Position numbers and translations under genes: made by a program
Assembly (NCBI GenBank): GCA_043725085.1
Contig: JAYSLY010000033.1
Coordinates: 1 to 30,084 of the forward strand
Direction: 5' to 3'
From: UBA9630 sp043725085
Lineage (GTDB): Bacteria; Patescibacteriota; Minisyncoccia; Moranbacterales; UBA2206
DNA: 30,084 nucleotides
In this document: one piece after another, positions 1 through 7,789 of the stretch
How positions within the stretch are numbered: the stretch's first letter is position 1
Layout: the number at the start of each line of letters is the position of its first letter
The notes under the pieces: generated by a model
The model's input: the letters and a program-made list of their open reading frames with translations, nothing else
Database searches by the model: none
What the model was told of the DNA's origin: nothing

Positions 1-2
1 CA

Positions 3-74
3 AATCAAAAGCCAAGCTCAGCCAAAGCAGGCGTGCCAACCTCGGATGCAAGTGGTGGCGATTTACAAAACTAA
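3..74 (+). CDS. Possible C-terminal end of an upstream gene (partial)
   Basis: The frame starting at base 3 is open from the window edge and ends in TAA at 72-74. It would encode a short tail rich in Ser, Ala, Gly and Asp, like the flexible end of a secreted or surface protein. Frame 1 is also open, to 76-78, so the frame cannot be decided from so little sequence. No product can be named. Confidence 0.3.
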   Translation, partial: NQKPSSAKAGVPTSDASGGDLQN

Positions 75-187
75 ATAAAAATAAGGATTGTGTTGTCGGG
101 AAAAACGTGGGCAAAAAAGAGCGCGCGTTTTCAGGTGGATTGATTTTTATTTCAGTCTTTTTCGTTATGGATATCGGCGGGCCGTCG

Positions 188-220
188 TTTCTTCACCTTT
201 TTTTCATTTAAGCGTATGAT
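188..220 (+). promoter_or_regulatory. Putative response-regulator box and -10 upstream of the response regulator gene
   Basis: Two TTCA-containing half sites are spaced 11 bp apart (TTTCTTCA at 188-195, TTTTCAT ending at 207), followed by a -10-like TATGAT at 215-220. A tandem repeat of about one helical turn in place of the -35 is the typical arrangement for PhoB/OmpR-type activators. The same box with identical 11-bp spacing occurs at 1883-1902, upstream of the glycosyltransferase gene. Autoregulation by the adjacent response regulator is an inference. Confidence 0.5.
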
Positions 221-231
221 AATAGGAGAAT

Positions 232-906
232 ATGAAAATACTCATCGTTGAAGACAATCAAAAATTAGCCAAATCGCTAGAAAAAGGCTTGAAAAACGAA
301 GGCTTTATCGTTGATCTGTTGTTTGATGGAGAAAGCGGTCAAGCAAGAATTGAGAGTCGCAAAGAGGACTATGACCTGGTTATTTTGGATGTGATGTTGC
401 CAAAAATAAACGGTTTGGACGTTTGCCAAAATATCCGAAAAAAGGAAATTAATCTCCCAATTTTAATGCTTACAGCCAAGGATGCTACGGAGGATAAAAT
501 CGGTGGACTAGACTCAGGTGCGGATGATTATATGATCAAGCCCTTTTCATTTGAAGAGTTGACCGCGCGCATCAGGGCGCTTTTGCGCCGTCCAATAGCT
601 GTTTTGCCATTGGAGCTAATGAGACACGGGATAAATTTAAATAGTGCAACCAGAAAGGTGACTTATTTTGATGATGAAATTTCTCTGACACTCAAGGAGT
701 ATACGCTTTTAGAATATTTTATGCGTCACCCCGGGCAGGTTTTGACCAGAGAGCAAATCATTGCCGCGCTTTGGGATTTCGCTTTTGATTCTTTCAGCAA
801 TATTGTCGATGTGCATGTGAAAAATTTAAGGAATAAATTTAGCAAGAACGATGGCAAAAAATTATTTGAAACGATTCATGGGGTGGGATACCGGTTCAAA
901 GAATAA
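232..906 (+). CDS. OmpR/PhoB-family response regulator
   Basis: This is a two-component transcriptional regulator of 224 aa, the normal family length. The receiver domain (about 1-115) shows the acidic pocket E7/D8, the phosphorylatable D53 in the LDVMLP motif, T81 and K103 in the MIKPF motif. The winged-helix DNA-binding domain (about 125-224) includes the VDVHVKNLRNK recognition region and ends GVGYRFKE, typical of this family. A good Shine-Dalgarno (AGGAG) precedes the ATG. The histidine kinase gene overlaps its 3' end, so the two are co-transcribed and probably translationally coupled. The regulated signal is unknown; the matching box at 1883-1902 suggests that the next gene is a target. 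Confidence 0.95.
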   Translation: MKILIVEDNQKLAKSLEKGLKNEGFIVDLLFDGESGQARIESRKEDYDLVILDVMLPKINGLDVCQNIRKKEINLPILMLTAKDATEDKIGGLDSGADDYMIKPFSFEELTARIRALLRRPIAVLPLELMRHGINLNSATRKVTYFDDEISLTLKEYTLLEYFMRHPGQVLTREQIIAALWDFAFDSFSNIVDVHVKNLRNKFSKNDGKKLFETIHGVGYRFKE

Positions 907-1873
907 TCTTTTTCTTTGGGCGCGCCTAAAACTCACTTTTCTCTACGTGCTCATCATCGCGGTAATTCTTGCCGCTTTTAGCGTTGGCCTCTATTTCAGT
1001 CTGCAAAAAAATATTAAAGATACGATTGATGAAGAGTTTAAGGGGCATGATTCGAGACAAGCCGCTATTCAAAAAACGGATGCGCAAGTGAAGGAGGCCT
1101 TTGTGATCGGGAACGTAATCCTTCTAATTGTTTCCGGTGGACTGGCATTTTTTCTGGCGAGAAAAAATTTGCGACCAATTGAGAACACACTGGAAGAACA
1201 AAGACGCTTTACCGCCAATGCCTCACATGATTTGCGCACACCGCTGACAATTATGAAAACCGATTGCGAAGTGATTTTGCGGAAAAGCAAAGTAGATTTT
1301 GAAGAATTTCGTGTGTTAGTGAAGAGCAATATAGAGGAGATTGATCGAATGTCTCGGATGGTGGAACAACTTCTTTTTCTTTCTCGAAATAATGCTATGC
1401 CAAATCAGCAGTTGGGACAGATCGCGCTAGGGAAGTTGGCGGAAACAATAGTGGAAAATTTTCAAAGTTTGGCGAAGAATAAAAATGTGGCGCTGGTGCT
1501 TGTTGAAATTGCAGAGGGCAATATCAAGGGGAGCCAGCTGGATTTGGAAAAGCTATTTTTCAATCTTTTCAAGAACGCTATTGACTACACCCCTCCAGGC
1601 GGGAAGGTCGAGGTGATGGTTAAAAAGAATAAAAATCAGATGGAATTAACAGTCAGAGATACCGGAATTGGTATTTCAGTGGAAGATTTGCCACATATTA
1701 CCGAAGCGTTCTATAAGGCGGATAAAGCTCGTTCTGAAGAAGCGGGTGGGTCTGGTCTGGGACTTTCAATTATTAAAGAGATTGTCGAGAGTCATCGTGG
1801 TAAGTTGGTGATAAACAGTAAGTTGAATGTGGGAACGGAAATTAAGGCGAGTTTCCCCATTCTCTCTGTCTGA
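851..1873 (+). CDS. Membrane sensor histidine kinase
   Basis: This is the partner kinase of the preceding response regulator. Two membrane segments (about 28-50 and 84-103) flank a very short extracytoplasmic loop of about 30 residues, so ligand sensing outside the membrane is limited. No clear HAMP domain is visible. The HisKA domain has the phospho-acceptor H126 in SHDLRTPL. The ATPase domain shows the N box (N238/N242), DTGIG (270-274) and a GGSGLGLS G2 motif near 298-305. The start is uncertain: ATG 851 overlaps the regulator by 56 bp, and ATG 878 in the same frame would give a shorter overlap; neither has an obvious Shine-Dalgarno. The stimulus cannot be deduced. Confidence 0.93.
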   Translation: MAKNYLKRFMGWDTGSKNNLFLWARLKLTFLYVLIIAVILAAFSVGLYFSLQKNIKDTIDEEFKGHDSRQAAIQKTDAQVKEAFVIGNVILLIVSGGLAFFLARKNLRPIENTLEEQRRFTANASHDLRTPLTIMKTDCEVILRKSKVDFEEFRVLVKSNIEEIDRMSRMVEQLLFLSRNNAMPNQQLGQIALGKLAETIVENFQSLAKNKNVALVLVEIAEGNIKGSQLDLEKLFFNLFKNAIDYTPPGGKVEVMVKKNKNQMELTVRDTGIGISVEDLPHITEAFYKADKARSEEAGGSGLGLSIIKEIVESHRGKLVINSKLNVGTEIKASFPILSV

Positions 1874-1882
1874 GTTTGTCGC

Positions 1883-1918
1883 TTTCTTCATTTTTTCTTC
1901 ATCCGGAGTAATTATTAT
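1883..1918 (+). promoter_or_regulatory. Second copy of the response-regulator box, upstream of the glycosyltransferase
   Basis: TTTCTTCA (1883-1890) is followed by CTTCAT ending at 1902, giving the same 11-bp TTCA-to-TTCA spacing as at 188-207. A -10-like TATTAT lies at 1913-1918 and the gene starts at 1951. The parallel with the regulator's own upstream region makes this a likely target site. The distance from box to -10 differs by about 3 bp between the two copies. Confidence 0.45.
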
Positions 1919-1950
1919 GTAATCCCGGAATATTTTTATCAACGAGAACC

Positions 1951-3663
1951 ATGCTTCAAAAATTTAAGCTTACAAAGTGGGAATTTGCTGCACTCATTGG
2001 GATTATTGGGCTGGGCATTTTTTTGCGCACTTACCATTTTTCCGATTGGTTGCATTTTGAAATTGATCAGGTCTACGATACGCGGATAGTTTCTCAGGCA
2101 GTGGAAAATGGCATCAGCAGCCTTCCGTTGCTTGGACCGACTGCGGGAGGAGGAAGAGCCCTTCGTCTCGGACCAGCTTTTTATTATTTGGAATATCTCA
2201 GCGCCACGATTTTTGGCAACACGCCTTCGGGGCACGCAATGTTGGTTTTGATTTTTTCCATTTTTTCTTTGCCGCTTTTTTATTTTTTTTGCAAAAGGTA
2301 TTTTTCTGCCGCTATTTCTTTGCTGCTTTTATTGGCTTATTCCGGTTCCTTGTATTTGGTCGCTTATTCGCGTTTTTCCTGGAGTCCGAATGTGTTGCCG
2401 TTTTTTAGCCTAGCTTTTGCCTATGCATTTTTGCGTAGTGTTGATGTTGATGAAAAGAAAAAAGAACGCTGGTTTTTATTCGGTGTTTTATTTTTGGCAA
2501 TTCTGACTCAAATTCATTTTAATGCTTTTTTCATTTTCCCCGCAGTAGCATTTTTGTTTTTGTTTCTAAAGCGTCCTCATTTCAAGCTGCGGGTCTGGGG
2601 TTTTGCCATCCTGATCATTATGGCAGTATATGCGCCCATGGTGATTAGTGACATAAAAAATCATGGACAAAATTTCAAGTATTTTTTTGAAAAAGTGGGT
2701 ACCGGACGGGATAAAAATCTCACTTTCGGAAAAAAAATGGTTCGCACATTTCAATACACCGCTTCTGAATATTTTTTGATTATGACTGGTGTTGATCACA
2801 TCAACGACAGTAGCAAATTGGGCGGGTATGGTTTTATAGGAAAGGAAGACTATCCCTGGAGGGTAGCTGCGTTGGTTTTTCTGTCAGTGGCAGTGGTTGT
2901 TTTGTTTTTAAATATAAAAAACGAAAAAAACCAAAAACGCAGAGATTTTTTGTTGTTCTTTTCTTTATTATTTTTAATATCAACGGCATACTTGTTTTTT
3001 CTTTTGCGGATTAATCATGCGATATACCCGCGTTTTTTTCTGGGGATAAGTCTTTTGCCATTTATTTTTTTGGGGCTGTTATTTGAAAAATTATTTGCCA
3101 AAAGAGTTGGTTCGGTTGGCGTTATTTTGTCTATCGGTTTAATTTTGGCAATTATTACGGGTAATACAGTGGGTCTGGAGAAATATTTCTGGCAACTGCA
3201 AAATGTTGATAAGCAGCCACTGACCGTAGAGATGGAAGATATTTTTCCCAATACGGCGAGGATTACCCTTGCTCAGCAATATGCCATTTTGGACTATATT
3301 GAATCTCGCGTAAGGCAAAATGGTTACCCGGTATACCTAATAGCTAAACATGAATATGAACCGGTCTTTTGGTATCATTTGGAAAAAGACGGAATAATGT
3401 ATCACAAGGCAATAAGTGGTCAGGCAGTTTATACGGAGGGTAACTATTTTCTTATCGCGTTTCACGGAGAGGGGCCCGAAAAACGTCCAAAGGAATTTTC
3501 CATTTCTGAAGAAGAAAGTTTTGGCGCGCTCGTCATCTACCATCTTGAGCCGAAAGCTGAGGCGATTGTCGCGACAAGACAGGATGATGCTCAGCTGGAA
3601 GTTCCGGTGGAAAAAATGCAAATAACTCAGTTACTTACTTGGAAAAAAATATTTGAGAAATGA
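1951..3663 (+). CDS. Multi-spanning membrane glycosyltransferase, GT39/ArnT-like
   Basis: This 570-aa integral membrane protein has a first membrane helix at about 10-28, then an extracytoplasmic loop with acidic residues (HFEIDQVYD) where GT39/PMT-type enzymes carry their catalytic Asp/Glu. About ten more hydrophobic helices follow, up to about residue 405, and then a soluble C-terminal domain of about 160 residues. Such enzymes move a sugar from a polyprenyl-phosphate carrier to protein, lipid or glycan on the outer face of the membrane. Acceptor and sugar are unknown. It lies directly downstream of the two-component system and has a matching regulator box, so it is probably controlled by it, perhaps as envelope modification under stress. 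The family call rests on topology and the N-terminal motif, not on a database match. Confidence 0.7.
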   Translation: MLQKFKLTKWEFAALIGIIGLGIFLRTYHFSDWLHFEIDQVYDTRIVSQAVENGISSLPLLGPTAGGGRALRLGPAFYYLEYLSATIFGNTPSGHAMLVLIFSIFSLPLFYFFCKRYFSAAISLLLLLAYSGSLYLVAYSRFSWSPNVLPFFSLAFAYAFLRSVDVDEKKKERWFLFGVLFLAILTQIHFNAFFIFPAVAFLFLFLKRPHFKLRVWGFAILIIMAVYAPMVISDIKNHGQNFKYFFEKVGTGRDKNLTFGKKMVRTFQYTASEYFLIMTGVDHINDSSKLGGYGFIGKEDYPWRVAALVFLSVAVVVLFLNIKNEKNQKRRDFLLFFSLLFLISTAYLFFLLRINHAIYPRFFLGISLLPFIFLGLLFEKLFAKRVGSVGVILSIGLILAIITGNTVGLEKYFWQLQNVDKQPLTVEMEDIFPNTARITLAQQYAILDYIESRVRQNGYPVYLIAKHEYEPVFWYHLEKDGIMYHKAISGQAVYTEGNYFLIAFHGEGPEKRPKEFSISEEESFGALVIYHLEPKAEAIVATRQDDAQLEVPVEKMQITQLLTWKKIFEK

Positions 3664-3719
3664 AACGGGAACTCTTAGTAATGCTTTCAAATTTGAGCTG
3701 ATGTATCAAAAACTTTAAC

Positions 3720-3748
3720 TTGCACGATTTTTCAAAAAAGGCTATAAT
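3720..3748 (+). promoter_or_regulatory. Sigma-70-type promoter upstream of the small membrane protein and gyrB
   Basis: TTGCAC (3720-3725), a 17-nt spacer and a consensus TATAAT (3743-3748). The transcript would carry the three tandem hairpin repeats (3797-3894) in its leader before the ATG at 3925. Confidence 0.7.
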
Positions 3749-3796
3749 GAAAAGGCGCGAGATAAGCAAAAACCAAGCTTTTTGCTTTTGTTTTTC

Positions 3797-3894
3797 TTTG
3801 CTACGCCGAAGCCTAAGCGAAGGCGAGCTTTGCTACGCCGAAAGCTTTTAGCGAAGGCAGGCTTTACCACGCCGAAAGCTTTCGCGAAGGCGAG
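3797..3894 (+). repeat. Three tandem hairpin-forming repeats in the leader of the next gene
   Basis: There are three head-to-tail copies of 32-34 bp: 3797-3828, 3829-3862 and 3863-3894. Each has the pattern TTTRCYACGCCGAA, a short centre, GCGAAGGC and AG. Within each unit the GCC-type and GGC-type arms can pair. The copies differ mainly in the central loop (CCTAA, AGCTTTTA, AGCTTTC). This is a REP/palindrome-type element, not a CRISPR array, because the units abut with no spacers. It occupies most of the 261-bp gap between the glycosyltransferase and the next gene. Confidence 0.8.
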
Positions 3895-3924
3895 TTTCTT
3901 CAAAGTTGCTCTAAAAATAATAAA

Positions 3925-4302
3925 ATGGTACCACGCGGTTATCTTTGGTTATTAAGAATAATCGGGCTCTTTTCCTTTTTGACCTTGGGGTTTATTGTGA
4001 TGAAAATCGATCCAGAAAGAAATGTCTTGATCAGGGTTGGTTTTTACTTGGCTTTTTTTCTCTTTTTGAGCGCTCTCTTTAATCTTTTTTTATTACGCTT
4101 GCGCCGACGGATAATGAGAGGAGAGCTTGTGGGAGAAAATATTGTGCTAAGTTTGCGCCAAGGAGTGCTTGTGGCACTTCTTGCAACGAGCTTGCTCATT
4201 CTTCAGGGACTCAGAATGCTTCTGTGGTGGGATGGGTTGCTCATAGTTGCTGGTATATTTCTTATTGAGCTCTATTTTCTTTCCGGCAGAGACGACGACT
4301 AA
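3925..4302 (+). CDS. Small membrane protein of unknown function
   Basis: 125 aa with about four predicted membrane segments (roughly 6-26, 34-57, 75-97, 99-119), an Arg-rich cytoplasmic loop between the second and third (LRLRRRIMRGE) and an acidic tail (GRDDD). No catalytic motif is visible. It is the first gene of a unit that continues into gyrB 52 bp downstream, in the same direction. No Shine-Dalgarno precedes the ATG. I do not recognise the family. Confidence 0.75.
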   Translation: MVPRGYLWLLRIIGLFSFLTLGFIVMKIDPERNVLIRVGFYLAFFLFLSALFNLFLLRLRRRIMRGELVGENIVLSLRQGVLVALLATSLLILQGLRMLLWWDGLLIVAGIFLIELYFLSGRDDD

Positions 4303-4354
4303 GTGGTTGACAATTAAAAATTTAGTAATTCAGATTTAAAATTTAAAGAACTAT

Positions 4355-6454
4355 ATGGCAGAAGATAAAAAAAGGGAGAAAAGCAACGGTCCTGCCCGCA
4401 ATGCTTCGCCTGCCCGAAATGCACTCGTTGCAGGCGGGGATTATAACGCAAAATCCATTCAGGTTTTGGAAGGACTGGAACCGGTCAGAAAGCGTCCTGG
4501 AATGTATATTGGCGGAACATCAGTCGATGGACTGCATCATTTGATTTGGGAGGTGGTCAATAATTCCATCGACGAAGCGATGGCTGGTCGTTGTGACAGT
4601 ATCATTGTCAAATTGCTTCCTGATAATATAATCGAAATCGAGGATAATGGGGCTGGTATTCCAGTGGAAAAACACCCGCAGACCAAAAAATCCGCCTTGG
4701 AAACGGTACTTACCGTTTTGCATGCCGGAGGAAAATTTGGTGGTAATGGGTATAAGATTTCCGGAGGTTTGCATGGTGTGGGCGTCTCGGTGGTGAATGC
4801 TCTCTCAGTGTATCTTCGCGCAGAAGTAAAGCGTGATGGAAAGATATATGCGATGGAATTTGAAAGAGGCAAACCGAAAAGCAAGGATCCGATCGTGGTG
4901 GGAAAAGCGAAGGAAACTGGCACAAAAATAATTTTTCAAGCTGATCCGCAAATTTTCCCGGAAATAAATTATTCATGGGAAAGAATTTTGGGCTATCTTC
5001 GTCAGCAGTCCTACTTGACACAAGGTATTAGTGTGAAAATCTATGATACGCGCGAAGTGGAAAAACCAAGAGCTTATGGATTTCTTTTTGATGGCGGGTT
5101 AGTGTCCTATATAAAATTTTTGAATCGTGGCAAGGTAGTCAAAAATGAAATGCCATTTTATGCGCGCAAGGAGCAGGAGGATACGCTCGTGGAAGTAGTA
5201 GTGCAATATACGGATTCCTACAAGGAGCACGTGTTTTCTTTTGCTAATAATATTTCCACGCCGGAAGGCGGAATGCATGAAGCGGGTTTTCGCTCAGCGC
5301 TCACGCGTGTTATTAACTCCTATGCGAAAAAAACAGGACTGCTAAAAGAAAAGGATGATAATTTTACGGCTGAAGATTTTCAAGAAGGACTGACCGCGGT
5401 GATTTCTGTGAAATTGCGCAATCCACAATTTGAAGGACAGACTAAGGCGAAATTGGGTAATGGTGAAATTCGTGGCATCGTTTCTTCCGCAACGGCGGAA
5501 GCTTTGGCGGAATATCTGGAAGCGCATCCAAACAATGCCAAAGCGATTATTTCCAAAATTTCCCTCACTTCCAAAGCGCGTCTGGCAGCCAGAGCAGCCA
5601 AAGACGCCGTGATTAGAAAAGGTGCGCTTGAAGGCATGACGCTCCCGGGAAAGCTGGCTGATTGTTCCAGTCGCGACGCTTCGCAATCAGAAATCTATAT
5701 CGTAGAGGGAGACTCGGCTGGCGGTTCGGCCAAACAAGGACGCAATCGACGTTTTCAAGCTATTTTGCCGCTTCGTGGAAAACTGGTGAATGTGGAGAAG
5801 GCGACACTGGACAAAGTGGTCAAATCTGACACGCTAAAACCAATCATTATCGCGCTTGGCGCCGGAATCGGGGATAGTCTCGACATTGCCAAGCTGCGTT
5901 ATCACAAAGTGATTATCATGGCCGATGCCGACGTCGACGGATCGCACATCCGTACGTTACTTTTGACTTTTTTCTATCGCTATTTCGAACCGCTAATTCG
6001 CAATGGTCACATCTATATCGCACAACCACCGCTCTACCGTTTGCAAAAAGGCAAGGAAGTTAATTATGCTTTTACGGATCAGGGGCGAGACAAGATTATC
6101 GAAGAGATGAAAAAGAAAAGCGAAGCAAGTAGGAAGGACAAAGCGGATAAGGCCGCGCCAAAAAATTCTGAGGTGGTTACTTCGGAAATTGTAATCGAAA
6201 CAGATGCGGACGGAGAGGTGAAGGAGGAAGTTTCCGGTATTACAATTCAGCGCTATAAAGGTCTTGGAGAAATGAATCCGACGCAGCTCTGGGAAACTAC
6301 AATGGATCCGGCAACAAGAATGATGATGAAAGTCAAGATTGAAGATGCGGAGGCTGCCGACAAAATGTTTGATATTCTCATGGGTACGGAAGTAGAACCG
6401 CGTCGTCGCTTTATCCAAACCCATGCCAAGAGCGTGAAAAATCTCGATGTCTAA
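4355..6454 (+). CDS. gyrB: DNA gyrase subunit B
   Basis: ATPase subunit of the type II topoisomerase that introduces negative supercoils, working with GyrA in the cytoplasm. The GHKL ATPase domain has the catalytic Glu in EVVNNSIDEA (66-75) and DNGAGIPV (97-104). The transducer domain follows. The TOPRIM domain has EGDSAGG (451-457) and DADVDG (524-529), and the C-terminal end carries QRYKGLGEMNP. RNRRFQAILPLRGK supports GyrB over ParE. The 699-aa protein lacks the long insert of E. coli GyrB but has a charged insert (about 585-620) before the C-terminal motif. Odd: the N-terminal extension (about residues 12-28) is encoded by a hairpin repeat element at 4391-4439 lying in frame. Confidence 0.97.
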   Translation: MAEDKKREKSNGPARNASPARNALVAGGDYNAKSIQVLEGLEPVRKRPGMYIGGTSVDGLHHLIWEVVNNSIDEAMAGRCDSIIVKLLPDNIIEIEDNGAGIPVEKHPQTKKSALETVLTVLHAGGKFGGNGYKISGGLHGVGVSVVNALSVYLRAEVKRDGKIYAMEFERGKPKSKDPIVVGKAKETGTKIIFQADPQIFPEINYSWERILGYLRQQSYLTQGISVKIYDTREVEKPRAYGFLFDGGLVSYIKFLNRGKVVKNEMPFYARKEQEDTLVEVVVQYTDSYKEHVFSFANNISTPEGGMHEAGFRSALTRVINSYAKKTGLLKEKDDNFTAEDFQEGLTAVISVKLRNPQFEGQTKAKLGNGEIRGIVSSATAEALAEYLEAHPNNAKAIISKISLTSKARLAARAAKDAVIRKGALEGMTLPGKLADCSSRDASQSEIYIVEGDSAGGSAKQGRNRRFQAILPLRGKLVNVEKATLDKVVKSDTLKPIIIALGAGIGDSLDIAKLRYHKVIIMADADVDGSHIRTLLLTFFYRYFEPLIRNGHIYIAQPPLYRLQKGKEVNYAFTDQGRDKIIEEMKKKSEASRKDKADKAAPKNSEVVTSEIVIETDADGEVKEEVSGITIQRYKGLGEMNPTQLWETTMDPATRMMMKVKIEDAEAADKMFDILMGTEVEPRRRFIQTHAKSVKNLDV
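4391..4439 (+). repeat. Hairpin repeat element inside gyrB, in frame
   Basis: A 49-bp GC-rich element made of a partly duplicated left arm (CCTGCCCGCAATGCTTCG, then CCTGCCCGAAATGC) and a right arm TGCAGGCGGGG. CCCGC and TGC on the left pair with GCA and GCGGG on the right. A shorter version lies in frame in rpsP at 6892-6928. In both genes it is read as P-A-(R/H)-N-A-S ... A-G-G, so the reading frame and orientation are the same. It encodes the non-conserved N-terminal extension of GyrB, ahead of the conserved SIQVLEGLEPVRKRPGMY start. Confidence 0.8.
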
Positions 6455-6505
6455 GCTAAATTTTGCCTCATCGGTTCATTTTTAGGGCTGCATTTAGCCA
6501 CTCTA

Positions 6506-6534
6506 TTGACAATTTTACCAAAAAGGCCTAAACT
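6506..6534 (+). promoter_or_regulatory. Promoter upstream of rpsP
   Basis: TTGACA (6506-6511), a 17-nt spacer and TAAACT (6529-6534), located 64 bp upstream of the rpsP ATG. It separates the ribosomal protein unit from gyrB. Confidence 0.6.
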
Positions 6535-6597
6535 ATCTTAAGTAACCTAAATTACCTGAAAACAAGCGTTTTTTACGCTTTTAAGATTTAAAACTCT

Positions 6598-7029
6598 ATG
6601 CTGACCATACGACTTGCAAGAACGGGAAAAAGAAATACGGCACAATTCAAAATAATGCTTCAAGAAAACACGGTCGCTCCAGGAGGAAGGCATGTTGAAA
6701 TCTTGGGCAGTCACAATCCGCATTCCAAAGAGACAACTCTCCACACTGATCGCATCAAATATTGGTTGGAAAAAGGAGCAACTACTTCTGATACGGTGCA
6801 TAACCTTTTAGTTAAAAACGGTGTTATTTCAGAAAAGAAGCGAGTAGTAAAATTACCCAAAAAAGCAGTTGTAGCGGAAGCGCCAAAAGAACCTGCCCAC
6901 AATGCTTCGCATAGCGATGCAGGCGGGGAAGTTGTTGCAGAAAATAAACCTGCAGAGGCTGAAACCTCCATGGAAGCTGAGCCTGCCCAAGTAGTAGCTG
7001 AGAAGACCGAAGAGGCTAAAACAGAGTAA
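6598..7029 (+). CDS. rpsP: 30S ribosomal protein S16 with a C-terminal extension
   Basis: The first 80 or so residues match S16 (start MLTIRLARTGKRNTAQFKI, then VAPGGRHVEILGSHNP and RIKYWLEKGATTSDTVHNLL). S16 binds 16S rRNA and is needed for small-subunit assembly. The protein is 143 aa, well above the usual 80-100; the extra part is a low-complexity Ala/Glu/Lys/Pro tail with no fold apparent. Part of that tail (about residues 99-111) comes from the hairpin element at 6892-6928. A ribosomal leader-like structure and rplJ follow. Confidence 0.96.
   Translation: MLTIRLARTGKRNTAQFKIMLQENTVAPGGRHVEILGSHNPHSKETTLHTDRIKYWLEKGATTSDTVHNLLVKNGVISEKKRVVKLPKKAVVAEAPKEPAHNASHSDAGGEVVAENKPAEAETSMEAEPAQVVAEKTEEAKTE
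6892..6928 (+). repeat. Hairpin repeat element inside rpsP, in frame
   Basis: A 37-bp imperfect palindrome. The left arm CCTGCCCACAATGC and right arm GATGCAGGCGGGG enclose a small inner stem TCGC/GCGA with an ATA loop. It shares CCTGCCCRCAATGCTTCG and TGCAGGCGGGG with the gyrB copy at 4391-4439, in the same orientation and the same reading frame. It lies in the poorly conserved C-terminal tail of S16, where an insertion should be tolerated. Confidence 0.8.
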
Positions 7030-7055
7030 TTTCAATAAAACAGTAAATATTTTTT

Positions 7056-7128
7056 CCGCAGACGATAGGCATCAATAAGTCCTATTGAGGAAAATATGAA
7101 AAGGATTCCTTTTCAATTTAATCTGCGG
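7056..7128 (+). promoter_or_regulatory. Ribosomal protein L10 leader-like RNA structure
   Basis: The 135-nt gap before rplJ can fold into a three-way arrangement. An outer stem CCGCAGA/TCTGCGG (7056-7062 with 7122-7128) encloses hairpin ATAGG/CCTAT (7065-7069 with 7081-7085) and hairpin GAAAAGG/CCTTTTC (7098-7104 with 7108-7114). A closed structure immediately upstream of rplJ is where L10 or L10-L7/L12 binds its own mRNA to repress translation in many bacteria. The match to the L10 leader family is by position and shape; a covariance search would be needed to settle it. Confidence 0.6.
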
Positions 7129-7164
7129 CCCAGCCGTAGTTTTTAATTTAATTAAAACAAGTAT

Positions 7165-7680
7165 ATGCAAACTAAGATTCAAAAAGATGTGATTGTTTCT
7201 GAATTATCAGAAAAATTAAAGGGCGCAAAAGCGGTGGTCTTTTCTGATTTCAAGGGGCTCAACATGAAAGACATGGTGGCTTTGCGAAAAGAGCTTAGAG
7301 TGGAAGGAGTAAGCCTCAAGGTGGTCAAGAAAACGCTCATTAACATTGCCCTCAAGAATGCCGGGATTGAAGCGGATGTGCTCAAAATGGAAGGGCAAAT
7401 CGCCGTAGCTGTTTCGCCAAAAGATGAAGTGGCTGCAGCGAAAATTATGAGCAAATTTTCCAAAGTGAACGACAAGCTGAAGGTGACCGGAGGGGTTCTG
7501 GAAGGAAAAATGCTTAGCACTGACGAAGTGATCGCGCTTTCCAAATTGCCATCCAAAGATGAGCTGTTAGCCAAATTTGTCGGTACAATCAATGCTCCAG
7601 TATCAAATTTTGTGCGAACATTGTCTGGAAATTTGAGCGGATTTGTGAGAGTTTTGAAAGCCGTTGCTGATAAGAAATAA
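7165..7680 (+). CDS. rplJ: 50S ribosomal protein L10
   Basis: 171 aa, normal length. The N-terminal rRNA-binding domain shows the family pattern (EKLKGAKAVVFSDFKGLNMKDMVALRKELR, then LKVVKKTLINIAL) and the C-terminal helix (SNFVRTLSGNLSGFVRVLKAVADK) is the binding platform for L7/L12 dimers. It anchors the ribosomal stalk that recruits translation factors. It is preceded by an L10-leader-like structure and followed 109 bp later by rplL, the usual rplJL order. Confidence 0.96.
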   Translation: MQTKIQKDVIVSELSEKLKGAKAVVFSDFKGLNMKDMVALRKELRVEGVSLKVVKKTLINIALKNAGIEADVLKMEGQIAVAVSPKDEVAAAKIMSKFSKVNDKLKVTGGVLEGKMLSTDEVIALSKLPSKDELLAKFVGTINAPVSNFVRTLSGNLSGFVRVLKAVADKK

Positions 7681-7745
7681 TTTGTTAATTAGTTTAATTT
7701 TAAATATTTTACGAAAATAACAATCTGAAAGAATATCGCGAGTTT

Positions 7746-7778
7746 ATTCGTATATTCGTAACTGATTCGTAATTCGTA
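7746..7778 (+). repeat. Four short ATTCGTA repeats before rplL
   Basis: The heptamer ATTCGTA occurs four times in 33 bp (starting at 7746, 7754, 7765 and 7772), just upstream of the rplL start. It may be a slippage-generated tract or a decayed intergenic element. No function can be assigned. Confidence 0.6.
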
Positions 7779-7789
7779 GAGAAAATCAT

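Noticed and set aside
1069..1329. Antisense ORF inside the histidine kinase gene
   Set aside because: It overlaps well-conserved kinase motifs on the other strand and has no start signal or recognisable product.
3797..3894. CRISPR-like array
   Set aside because: The units abut without spacers, each is itself a hairpin, and no cas genes are in the window.
4307..4335. Second promoter directly upstream of gyrB
   Set aside because: TTGACA is present at 4307-4312, but no -10-like hexamer lies at the proper distance in the AT-rich stretch that follows.
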